From contig JAFYXI010000031.1 of NCBI GenBank assembly GCA_017546245.1, positions 1 to 37,861 of the forward strand: a stretch of DNA of 37,861 bases. Direction: 5' to 3'. This document shows positions 9,339 to 15,491 of the stretch, in pieces (the first letter of the stretch is position 1; every line of letters begins with the position of its first letter). The stretch comes from Clostridia bacterium. GTDB lineage: Bacteria > Bacillota > Clostridia > UBA1381 > UBA9506. The notes under the pieces were generated by a model. The model worked only from the letters and a program-made list of their open reading frames with translations. It ran no database searches and was not told the DNA's origin. The position numbers were made by a program, and so were the translations under genes.

Positions 9339-9353
9339 AACGGAGGGGTTAAA

Positions 9354-10079
9354 ATGTGGAACGGCTTTAAAACAGAACGCATAAGATTTGCAGAAAGAGA
9401 TGCAATAATTGTGTATCCTAAGGGCAAACCAAACGGTAAAATTTTGCTTAAAACCGAGTATTTGGATGCCTTTCCTGCATTCGATATGGCAATGCTTGAA
9501 CGCGGATATTATTTAATCCATATCGTTCAGCGCACTCGTTGGGCATCTTTAGAAGAAATATCAATTATGGCAGATTTTGCGCATTTTTGCATGGAAAAGC
9601 TTGGTGCTGACAATAAGCTTATTGTTGAAGGTATGAGTTGCGGCGGTTTGCAGGCGGCAAAGCTTGCAGAGCTTTATCCTGAGCTTGTGGGTGTGCTTTA
9701 TTTAGATGCACCTGTACTTAATATTTTGAGCATGGTCGGTCTGGGTGAATGCAGATGCGAGGCAATTGATTCGTTCTGGAGAGAAATTGTGGCAACCTAT
9801 GGCGTCAGCCGCTCTACAATAATAAATTTCAGAGAAAGCCCAATTGACAATATGCAGCCATTAATTGATAACAACATACCGATTATTATGCTTTACGGAA
9901 ATGCAGACAATGTTGTTATTTATGAAGAAAACGGTAAGGTTTTAGAGAATTTTTATCGCGAAAACGGCGGTATTATGCAGGTAATTTGCAAATCTATGTG
10001 CGGACACCATCCGCACGGTCTGGATGACCCGATGATTATTGTGGATTTTGTAGAGGCAAATTTTCCTGAAAAACAATAA
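9354..10079 (+). CDS. Alpha/beta hydrolase
   Basis: 241-residue alpha/beta-hydrolase-fold protein. The nucleophile elbow is VEGMSCGGLQ (G-M-S-C-G, Ser95). Asp185 in YGNADNVV and one of the histidines in CGHHPHG (218-221) fit the rest of the triad. No signal peptide or membrane span is seen, so it is probably cytoplasmic. It follows the GT2 gene by 15 bases with GGAGGGG as ribosome-binding site, so it is most likely cotranscribed. The substrate is unknown; a deacylase or esterase role in the same glycosylation process is possible but unproven. Confidence 0.8.
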   Translation: MWNGFKTERIRFAERDAIIVYPKGKPNGKILLKTEYLDAFPAFDMAMLERGYYLIHIVQRTRWASLEEISIMADFAHFCMEKLGADNKLIVEGMSCGGLQAAKLAELYPELVGVLYLDAPVLNILSMVGLGECRCEAIDSFWREIVATYGVSRSTIINFRESPIDNMQPLIDNNIPIIMLYGNADNVVIYEENGKVLENFYRENGGIMQVICKSMCGHHPHGLDDPMIIVDFVEANFPEKQ

Positions 10080-10105
10080 AAACATAAAAAATGCCTGATG
10101 CTTAG

Positions 10106-10131
10106 GTAGAGTGTCCTTAAGGACACTCTAC
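10106..10131. terminator. 26-base perfect palindrome after the hydrolase gene
   Basis: A perfect inverted repeat (13 bases per arm, TTAA at the centre) is followed by AGTTTTATT. It may end the upstream operon, though the T-run is weak. It may instead be the left edge of the hairpin array that starts ten bases later. Confidence 0.5.
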
Positions 10132-10139
10132 AGTTTTAT

Positions 10140-10303
10140 TCGCCTTTTGGCGAGTTATATTGCTTCGCAGTGATATTTGCTTTGCAAGTGGTATTGTGCT
10201 TCACACAGTTTATGGTGAATAAAATACCACTAAATCTAAAGGATTTAATAACACTTTTGATTTATCAAAAATATCACTCTGTACGAAAGTACAGAATATC
10301 ACT
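10140..10303 (+). repeat. Array of 9-base repeats alternating with mini-hairpins
   Basis: Three left units (AGTTATATT 10153-10161, AGTGATATT 10169-10177, AGTGGTATT 10187-10195) are followed by four right units in inverse orientation (AATACCACT 10223-10231, AATAACACT 10247-10255, AATATCACT 10270-10278 and 10295-10303). Nearly every spacer is itself a hairpin: TCGCC/GGCGA (10140-10153), GC-TTC-GC, TGC-TTT-GCA, GTG-CTT-CAC, AAATC/GATTT (10232-10246), TTTGAT/ATCAAA (10256-10269) and CTGTAC-GAAA-GTACAG (10279-10294). Left and right units can pair in nested order (the innermost pair is 9/9), giving one long branched structure. It ends 47 bases before the four-helix-bundle gene. Confidence 0.85.
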
Positions 10304-10350
10304 TGAAAAACCAACAATATAGAAGTATAATTATCGCAGAGGTGATTATA

Positions 10351-10701
10351 ATGGCAGAGAGCGTTTTAAGAGATAAAGCAAAGCAATTTGCAAAAGATAT
10401 TGTTTTCTTATGTAGAGAGATTAAATCAAGTCACAAAGAAGCGGTATTAGTAAATCAACTACTTCGTTCTGCTACTTCAATAGGTGCAAACCTTCACGAA
10501 GCACAATATGCTCAAAGTAAAAATGATTTTATATCAAAGCTTGAAATAGCACAAAAAGAGTGCTACGAAACAGAGTATTGGCTAGAATTATTTTTTGAAA
10601 CAGAATGTATCGAGGAAGAGAAATATAAGAAGATACAAAATGAGTGTGGTGCTATTCGCAGAATGTTGATATCATCACTTAAAACAGTTAAATCTAAATA
10701 A
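10351..10701 (+). CDS. Four-helix-bundle protein (23S rRNA IVS / bAvd-like family)
   Basis: 116-residue protein of the family found inside 23S rRNA intervening sequences (S23/IVP, TIGR02436-type), structurally like the Avd accessory protein of diversity-generating retroelements. Family signs are the helical pattern with LLRSATSIGANLHEAQYAQSKNDFI split over helices two and three, then KECYETEYWLELF, and a lysine-rich end. The frame is open from 10303 (TTG), but AGAGGTG at 10338-10344 places the start at ATG 10351. Related proteins form basic RNA- or DNA-binding pentamers. No reverse transcriptase, variable repeat or rRNA lies nearby, so this is a free-standing copy, tied in position to the hairpin array upstream. 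Confidence 0.88.
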   Translation: MAESVLRDKAKQFAKDIVFLCREIKSSHKEAVLVNQLLRSATSIGANLHEAQYAQSKNDFISKLEIAQKECYETEYWLELFFETECIEEEKYKKIQNECGAIRRMLISSLKTVKSK

Positions 10702-10705
10702 TAGT

Positions 10706-10739
10706 AAGCCTGAAACGAGAGATGTCGTTCCAGGCTTTT
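10706..10739 (+). terminator. Terminator after the four-helix-bundle gene
   Basis: Stem AAGCCTG (10706-10712) with CAGGCTT (10731-10737), one mismatch, then AACG/CGTT (10714-10717 with 10726-10729), followed by TTTTC. It begins five bases after the stop codon. Confidence 0.8.
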
Positions 10740-10836
10740 CTCATTAAGGTCTTAGGATATCCTAAATATTTGGAAGATGGTATACATCCTCCCTGCTTGT
10801 TACAGTACCGGACAATTTTCTAAAATAAAAATTTTT

Positions 10837-11064
10837 TTAATCTCTAAAATCAAATAATTCTTTTGGTTTTATATCTAATACTTCACAAATTTTAAATATT
10901 ACATCAAAAGAAACTCCAACATTGCCTAATTCTATAGCACTTATATGGCTTCTGTCTATATCGACTAACTCTGCGAGTTGTAGCTGAGTTAGTTTTTTTC
11001 TTTTTCTATAGTATACCACATTTAATCCAAACTTTTCATAAAGGTATTTATATTCTTGCTTCAT
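10837..11064 (-). CDS. XRE-family helix-turn-helix regulator
   Basis: 75-residue protein that is almost all one Cro/CI-type HTH domain: LNVVYYRKRKKLTQLQLAEL then VDIDRSHISAIELGN (turn and recognition helix), FDVIFKICEVLDIKPKELF. No extra sensing domain. ATG start at 11064 with AGAGG upstream. It is divergent from a lipoprotein gene across a 122-base gap with promoters in both directions, so it may control itself and that gene (inference). Base composition here is visibly more AT-rich than in neighbouring operons, suggesting separate acquisition. Confidence 0.85.
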   Translation of the reverse strand: MKQEYKYLYEKFGLNVVYYRKRKKLTQLQLAELVDIDRSHISAIELGNVGVSFDVIFKICEVLDIKPKELFDFRD

Positions 11065-11082
11065 ATTTTTACCTCTACATAT

Positions 11083-11111
11083 ATTATAGGATAATATTTA
11101 AGAGAGTTAAA
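11083..11111 (-). promoter_or_regulatory. Promoter for the XRE regulator
   Basis: On the minus strand TTTAAC (11111-11106), 17 bases, TATAAT (11088-11083), about 20 bases before the start codon. The -35 is weak and the -10 is perfect. Confidence 0.55.
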
Positions 11112-11135
11112 CCTTGTAAAAACATCATTACGCTA

Positions 11136-11164
11136 TTGATACAAGTCATAAAATGTGTTATACT
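11136..11164 (+). promoter_or_regulatory. Promoter for the lipoprotein gene
   Basis: TTGATA (11136-11141), 17 bases, TATACT (11159-11164). It starts 25 bases from the -35 of the divergent XRE promoter, so one bound regulator could affect both. Confidence 0.65.
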
Positions 11165-11186
11165 AATAACAAAGGATGGTGTTTAT

Positions 11187-11864
11187 ATGAAAAAATATGT
11201 TTTATTAATGTTGATAATTGTTTTTTGTTTTTCTTTTTGTGGATGTAACAATGAGAATAATATTAGCGATTTTGAAGTTAATGAAAATCTTCCTTATGTA
11301 GAAGGTGGTTTAAGCGAGAAAGTATATAAAGAAATGCTTAAGGAACAAGAGACTATTAAAAATTACGAGTATAGACTTTCAACTACAGTAGGAGTTGCAA
11401 ATATTGGCAATGGACAAATGCTTGAATATTCTTATGGTTCGGATAATGTTTTTGTTTCAGCCGATATTGCCGCATTTGAATACAAATACATGAAAGAAAC
11501 GACATCTATTAATAGAGAAAGTATAATAAATACATATCAAGGCACATATATGCCTATACACGGAAATGTTACAGATGTAACTTCTGCAGTTATTTATACA
11601 GAGGTACAATATACGCCTTCAGATAGTTCTATTCCTAAGTATTATACTATTCCAATTACTATTGTATCAGAACAACAAAATTTACTTTATGATATCAATG
11701 TGGGAGATAATGTTTTGCTATATGGAAAAATTGATTTACTATATGAGGATGTTTGGGATTCATCTCATAGATGTTACGATGGTATTATTAGAGAAATTAA
11801 TGATAAAAAATATGAGGTTCCTATATTAAACTCGGTTAATGAAGGAATATATAAAATTTATTAA
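11187..11864 (+). CDS. Putative lipoprotein of unknown function
   Basis: 225 residues. Signal peptide MKKYVLLMLIIVFCFSFCGC with lipidation Cys probably at residue 20, so the protein would be anchored outside the membrane. The mature part has no family I recognise; it is rich in beta-type sequence, with a stretch near the end (YDINVGDNVLLYGKIDLLYE) that resembles an OB-like barrel strand pattern as in tRNA_anti-like lipoproteins, a weak match. The frame is open from 11136, but that TTG is the -35 element; AAAGGATGG at 11171-11179 supports ATG 11187. AT-rich codon use differs from flanking operons and resembles the XRE gene it faces. Confidence 0.75.
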   Translation: MKKYVLLMLIIVFCFSFCGCNNENNISDFEVNENLPYVEGGLSEKVYKEMLKEQETIKNYEYRLSTTVGVANIGNGQMLEYSYGSDNVFVSADIAAFEYKYMKETTSINRESIINTYQGTYMPIHGNVTDVTSAVIYTEVQYTPSDSSIPKYYTIPITIVSEQQNLLYDINVGDNVLLYGKIDLLYEDVWDSSHRCYDGIIREINDKKYEVPILNSVNEGIYKIY

Positions 11865-11882
11865 ATGTTAAACATAATGATT

Positions 11883-11913
11883 AAAGGCTCTCGCAATTTG
11901 GCGAGAGCCTTTT
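11883..11913 (+). terminator. Terminator after the lipoprotein gene
   Basis: A 12-bp perfect stem (11883-11894 with 11901-11912), rich in GC, with a six-base loop and TTTT at the end. The AAA at the other side lets it also serve the convergent gene at 11951. Confidence 0.88.
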
Positions 11914-11950
11914 AAACTGTACTTACGAGTTCGCGCCATAAGCATTTATT

Positions 11951-12973
11951 TTATTCCCAGTATGGCAATTTTATACCCTTGCCGGTTTTTTGCGCGTTTT
12001 TATAGCAACGTGTTGTAACTGCAATGTCAGATATTCCTGCGCCAACGGCGTTAAAATAGATAATTTCGTCATCGTTTTCGCGTGCCGGCTTGTCTCCGCT
12101 TAAGATTTCACCAAGCTCTGCGTGGATATCCTCGTCTTTTACAAGACCTTCCTTCCACATAAGTGCAACTGTGCTTATCATACGGTGCTTAATGCTGTCC
12201 CAATAGTCAACTACTAACTTGTCGGCTTTTTTTACGCAGTCATAATCTACCTCGAAATCTGCCATATTCATAACAAGTGCACCTTTTTTAAGCCATTCGC
12301 CTTTGATAAACGGCTCAGATGCCAGGGTCACGCAGTCAATAATATCACTTTCGCGTGTTGCTTTTTCAATATCGCTTGTTGCAATTGCTTTAATGTTAGG
12401 ATATTTTTTCATGGTGCTTTCGCAAAAACGCTCTGCGTTTTCCATTTTAATATCATAAACATATAAAGTTTTTATAGACGGACGGGCAATAAGTGCCGCC
12501 TCTAACTGTGTGGGTGCCTGTGCGCCTGCACCGCAAATTGTCATAACAGAAGCATCACTTTTAGCCAAAAGCCTTACAGCAACACCGCCGGATGCGCCTG
12601 TGCGCATTGTGCTTACTGCAGTTCCGTCTGCAATACATACAGGAAGCTTTGTGTCGGGGTCATTTAAAATAATGGTAACACTTGCGCGCGGCAGACCTTT
12701 TTTAAAGTTCATAGGGCCACTGCCTATCCACTTGATTCCTGCCATATCGTACTCGCCACCTATGTATCCGGGCATTGCGTTTATACGACCCATTACGTTT
12801 TCGTCTTCAACAGTCTTACCCCAACGCATTACGCATTTTCCCGGTGCGATTATATCGCCCTGATTTCTTAAAACATAAACTCTTTCTACGTCGTTAATAA
12901 CCGCTTCCATATCGGTTACACCAAGCTCTTCCATAGCTTTGTTGTTTAAAAATAAAATTTCTGCTGTGCTCAT
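11951..12973 (-). CDS. Ornithine cyclodeaminase / mu-crystallin family protein
   Basis: 340-residue NAD(P)-binding enzyme of the OCD/mu-crystallin family. It shows the substrate-domain signature PGYIGGEYDMAGIKWIG, then ADGTAVSTMRTGASGGVAVRLL, and the Rossmann glycine motif TICGAGAQAPTQLEA. Members include ornithine cyclodeaminase, alanine dehydrogenase, ketimine reductases and a group annotated as tyramine oxidase subunit B, which this sequence resembles in length and ends; that name is not evidence of activity. ATG start at 12973 follows AAAGGAGAAT. It is divergent from a LysR gene, which is the usual pattern for a LysR target. Confidence 0.85.
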   Translation of the reverse strand: MSTAEILFLNNKAMEELGVTDMEAVINDVERVYVLRNQGDIIAPGKCVMRWGKTVEDENVMGRINAMPGYIGGEYDMAGIKWIGSGPMNFKKGLPRASVTIILNDPDTKLPVCIADGTAVSTMRTGASGGVAVRLLAKSDASVMTICGAGAQAPTQLEAALIARPSIKTLYVYDIKMENAERFCESTMKKYPNIKAIATSDIEKATRESDIIDCVTLASEPFIKGEWLKKGALVMNMADFEVDYDCVKKADKLVVDYWDSIKHRMISTVALMWKEGLVKDEDIHAELGEILSGDKPARENDDEIIYFNAVGAGISDIAVTTRCYKNAQKTGKGIKLPYWE

Positions 12974-13005
12974 ATTTATTCTCCTTTTAAATTACTTTAA
13001 GAATA

Positions 13006-13034
13006 ATTATAGCAATCCGGCAGATAACTGTAAA
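13006..13034 (-). promoter_or_regulatory. Promoter for the OCD-family gene
   Basis: On the minus strand TTTACA (13034-13029), 17 bases, TATAAT (13011-13006). It lies about 33 bases before the start codon, with the dyad at 13039-13051 directly upstream of its -35. Confidence 0.7.
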
Positions 13035-13038
13035 CAAT

Positions 13039-13051
13039 TGCATAAAATGCA
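13039..13051. promoter_or_regulatory. Candidate LysR operator (T-N11-A)
   Basis: TGCAT-AAA-ATGCA, a 13-base dyad of the LysR T-N11-A form. It sits five bases upstream of the OCD -35 and two bases from the lysR -35, the usual place for activation of one gene and autorepression of the other. Confidence 0.65.
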
Positions 13052-13052
13052 G

Positions 13053-13081
13053 TTGCACCATTTTTAAATATGTGGTAAAAT
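13053..13081 (+). promoter_or_regulatory. Promoter for the LysR regulator
   Basis: TTGCAC (13053-13058), 17 bases, TAAAAT (13076-13081), 31 bases before the start codon. Confidence 0.65.
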
Positions 13082-13111
13082 GTTTTATATACTATTTTTA
13101 GGAGAGGTCTT

Positions 13112-13948
13112 ATGGAGATTTTACAGCTGCGATATTTTTTTGAAAGTGCAAAAAACGAAAATTTTGCAAAGACGGCAGAAAAATATATGGTGCCGACTAC
13201 ATCTGTTTCGGCATCGGTAAAAAGACTTGAACAAGAGCTGGGATGCAAGCTTTTTGACCGTCTTTCGAACCGAATTATTTTAAACGAAAACGGAAAAAGG
13301 CTCAGGCAGTCATTGTGTTTGGTTTTTTCTGAGCTTGACGAGGCGGTTGACAGCTTATCCAAAGCAGAAGAAGACAGCCGAGAGATAAAAATGCTTGTTC
13401 GTGCAATGAGAAGCAATATTACTGATTATATAATCGAATATAAAGAAAGGCATCCTAATATTGCGTTTAAAACGGTATTTGATTTTGCTGAAACTGATTT
13501 TGAAAAATATGACATTATAATTGATGAAAAAACAGATGCTTATTCTGAATATGAAAAATTTGAGCTTTGCACAATGCGATTAAGAATGAAAGTCAAGGCA
13601 GGAAGCCCCTTAAGCGGCAGAAGGCTTGTATTAAAGCAGCTTTCCAATCAGCCGTTTATATCTATGGGTGAGCAGAGCAATATGCATAAAATTTTAATGC
13701 GAAACTGCAACCGTGCAGGCTTTACACCGAATATTGTGGTGCAGAGTAACGATATTAACTGTTATGATAAACTGGTTGAATCGGGAATAGGCATAGGTCT
13801 TGGCCGCGAAAGGCTAAATGATGCGGCAGATTATTTGGATATTACCGATTTTGATGAGAGATACACCGTTTACGGATATTATAAAAAGCACGCAGATTAT
13901 GGAAATGTACGGCACTTTTTGAATTTTTTAAAGGGAAAGTCGAAGTAA
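13112..13948 (+). CDS. LysR-family transcriptional regulator
   Basis: 278 residues. The N-terminal winged helix is typical: LQLRYFFESAKNENFAKTAE, KYMVPTTSVSASVKRLEQEL, GCKLFDRLSNRIILNENGKR. A linker helix follows, then a periplasmic-binding-protein-like effector domain that is somewhat short (about 190 residues). ATG at 13112 follows GGAGAGG at 13101-13107. It is divergent from the OCD-family gene with a T-N11-A dyad between, so that gene is its likely target; the inducer is unknown. Confidence 0.9.
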   Translation: MEILQLRYFFESAKNENFAKTAEKYMVPTTSVSASVKRLEQELGCKLFDRLSNRIILNENGKRLRQSLCLVFSELDEAVDSLSKAEEDSREIKMLVRAMRSNITDYIIEYKERHPNIAFKTVFDFAETDFEKYDIIIDEKTDAYSEYEKFELCTMRLRMKVKAGSPLSGRRLVLKQLSNQPFISMGEQSNMHKILMRNCNRAGFTPNIVVQSNDINCYDKLVESGIGIGLGRERLNDAADYLDITDFDERYTVYGYYKKHADYGNVRHFLNFLKGKSK

Positions 13949-14003
13949 AAATATTTTTATATTCACAATTGGTTGTGTGACAAAGTTATATATTATAAAA
14001 ATG

Positions 14004-14032
14004 TTGAAATAATGTAAAATATATTGTATAAT
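14004..14032 (+). promoter_or_regulatory. Promoter for the toxin mRNA
   Basis: TTGAAA (14004-14009), 17 bases, TATAAT (14027-14032). Transcription should begin near 14039. Confidence 0.75.
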
Positions 14033-14033
14033 G

Positions 14034-14059
14034 CTTTTGTCGGAGGAATCCGACAAAAG
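14034..14059 (+). other. 5'-end stem-loop of the toxin mRNA
   Basis: An 11-bp perfect stem (14034-14044 with 14049-14059) with loop GGAA. The start site predicted from the promoter falls within the left arm, so part of the stem would cap the transcript's 5' end, a common stabilising trait of type I toxin mRNAs. Confidence 0.7.
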
Positions 14060-14127
14060 GTAAGACCAAAAACAGTGTAAAAGCTGGGCGGTTATGCTGT
14101 CATCTCTTTTATAAGGAGGTGGTTGCT

Positions 14128-14196
14128 GTGGATAACGAATACATAATATCATTTATGATTATTCTTTTACTTTTAGTAATTTCCATAAAAAAATAA
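14128..14196 (+). CDS. Small hydrophobic peptide, putative type I toxin
   Basis: 22-residue peptide: short polar N terminus MDNEY, one membrane-spanning stretch (IISFMIILLLLVISI) and a KK end. GTG start at 14128 follows a very strong TAAGGAGGTGG at 14113-14123. Its mRNA has its own promoter, a 5' stem-loop, an 89-base leader and a strong terminator, and a consensus promoter on the opposite strand would make an RNA antisense to its 3' end. This is the layout of Bacillota type I toxins that insert in the membrane (TxpA/BsrG and holin-like toxin groups); the peptide itself is too short to place in a family by eye. Confidence 0.72.
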   Translation: MDNEYIISFMIILLLLVISIKK

Positions 14197-14226
14197 CGCC
14201 CACCGCCAAGTAGTGCGTTATTTTTT
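14188..14226. terminator. Bidirectional terminator shared by toxin and antisense RNA
   Basis: A 12-bp stem (14188-14199 with 14215-14226) with a 15-base loop, flanked by A-run and T-run so it works on both strands. The toxin stop codon (14194-14196) is inside the left arm, so the antisense RNA covers the end of the toxin frame. The loop sequence CCACCGCC is complementary to GGGCGGT in the toxin leader (14086-14092), allowing long-range pairing. Confidence 0.82.
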
Positions 14227-14275
14227 ATAAACGATATTTATTTGGCATAACCGTTTGAGGTCTTGCCTTTTTCTA
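14190..14275 (-). ncRNA. Predicted antisense antitoxin RNA
   Basis: A transcript of about 85 bases is predicted from the minus-strand promoter at 14281-14309 to the shared terminator. It contains a hairpin GGCA/TGCC with AAGACC and GGTTATGC in the loop, segments that also occur in the toxin leader (14059-14067 and 14090-14097). It overlaps the toxin's last codon region and terminator in antisense. Ends are estimated from promoter and terminator positions. Confidence 0.65.
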
Positions 14276-14280
14276 TATTT

Positions 14281-14309
14281 ATTATATATTCAAAATTACA
14301 TTTTGTCAA
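14281..14309 (-). promoter_or_regulatory. Promoter for the antisense RNA
   Basis: On the minus strand TTGACA (14309-14304), 17 bases, TATAAT (14286-14281): both boxes are perfect consensus, stronger than the toxin promoter. It lies 21 bases past the prfB stop codon and no open frame of note follows, as expected for an antitoxin RNA. Confidence 0.8.
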
Positions 14310-14330
14310 CAAGTAATTTTGTAAATATGT

Positions 14331-15453
14331 TTACTTTAAATTTAATGTTCCCATACTTGATGCCTTTAAGTACGCATTTACAAAACCGTCAAGGTCGCCA
14401 TCCATTACAGCGCCTATGTTACCAACCTCGAAGTTTGTGCGGTGGTCTTTAACCATATTATACGGATGGAAAACATAAGAGCGAATCTGACTGCCCCAGG
14501 CGATGTCTTTCATATCGCCTTTTAAGTCTTCTATCTTTTCTTTTTGTTCACGTTCTGCCATCTCGAAAAGCTTTGCAGTAAGCATTTTCATAGCGTTATC
14601 TCTGTTCTGATGCTGTGAACGTTCGGTCTGACAAGCAACAACGACACCTGTGGGAATATGTGTAATGCGTATTGCAGAGTCGGTTTTGTTTACGTGCTGA
14701 CCGCCTGCGCCGCTTGCGCGGAAGGTATCTACCTTTAAATCTTCGGGATTAATGTGTACTTCTATATCATCATCAATTTCGGGCATTACATCAACCGATG
14801 CAAACGAGGTGTGTCGTCTGCCGGATGAGTCAAACGGCGAAATTCTTACCAGACGGTGAACGCCCTTTTCGCTTTTGGCATATCCGTAGGCATTTTCGCC
14901 CTTTATAAGAATGGTTACACTTTTTATTCCTGCCTCATCGCCTGCTAAATAGTCTAAGGTTTCTACGCTAAAGCCACGGCGTTCTGCCCACATCTGATAC
15001 ATGCGGAAAAGCATCTGCGCCCAGTCCTGAGCCTCTGTTCCGCCTGCGCCGGGGTGGAGTGAAATGATGGCATTGTTTTTATCATATTTTCCTGAAAGCA
15101 GGGTTTCAAGCTTCATACCCTCTAAGTCTGCCGTAAGTGCATTATAGCCCTCGGCAACCTCGTCGAGCATAGATTCATCTTCTGCTTCGATTGCAAGTTC
15201 AACCAAAGTGACCATATCTTCCCATTGCAAAGAAAGAGCAGTATAGCGTTCAACCTTTGCTTTTAACTGCTTTAATTCCTGTAAAACCTTTTGCGAATTT
15301 TCCATATCATCCCAAAATCCGCTTTCGGATGATTTTGCCTCAAGCTCAGCTATCTTAGATTCTGTCTTGGGCAATTCAAAGTGAATCCCTCAATTCAATA
15401 ATATCCTTCTTCATAGCGTCTAAATCCAGACGGTATTGGTCGAATTCTATCAT
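14331..15453 (-). CDS. prfB: Peptide chain release factor 2, with programmed +1 frameshift
   Basis: RF2 ends translation at UGA and UAA. Translation starts at ATG 15453 (MIEFDQYRLDLDAMKKDIIE...) and meets an in-frame TGA at 15378-15376 after 25 codons. The sequence AGG-GAT-TCA-CTT-TGA is the classic site: a Shine-Dalgarno-like AGGGA, a CTT slip codon and TGA. A +1 shift continues as ELPKTESKIAELEAK to give 373 residues. Motifs: the recognition tripeptide SPF in RISPFDSSGRRHTSFAS and the catalytic GGQ in ASGAGGQHVNKTDSAIRIT. AAGGATG precedes the ATG. It is 38 bases after secA, in one operon. The level of RF2 itself controls the frameshift. Confidence 0.96.
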
Positions 15454-15491
15454 TTTTTCACATCCTTATAATTTAATGATATTTTATGCTG

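Noticed and set aside
10140-10303. CRISPR-like array
   Set aside because: Repeats are 9 bases and change orientation midway, spacers are self-complementary hairpins of 7-16 bases, and no cas gene is near.
10303-10701. Diversity-generating retroelement around the bAvd-like gene
   Set aside because: No reverse transcriptase, template repeat or variable repeat is present in the neighbourhood.
12510-12863. 117-residue open frame opposite the OCD-family gene
   Set aside because: Antisense shadow of a clearly conserved enzyme gene.
13928-14152. 74-residue open frame on the minus strand across the toxin leader
   Set aside because: It lies opposite the toxin promoter, 5' stem-loop and ribosome-binding site, has no good ribosome-binding site of its own and no recognisable protein pattern.
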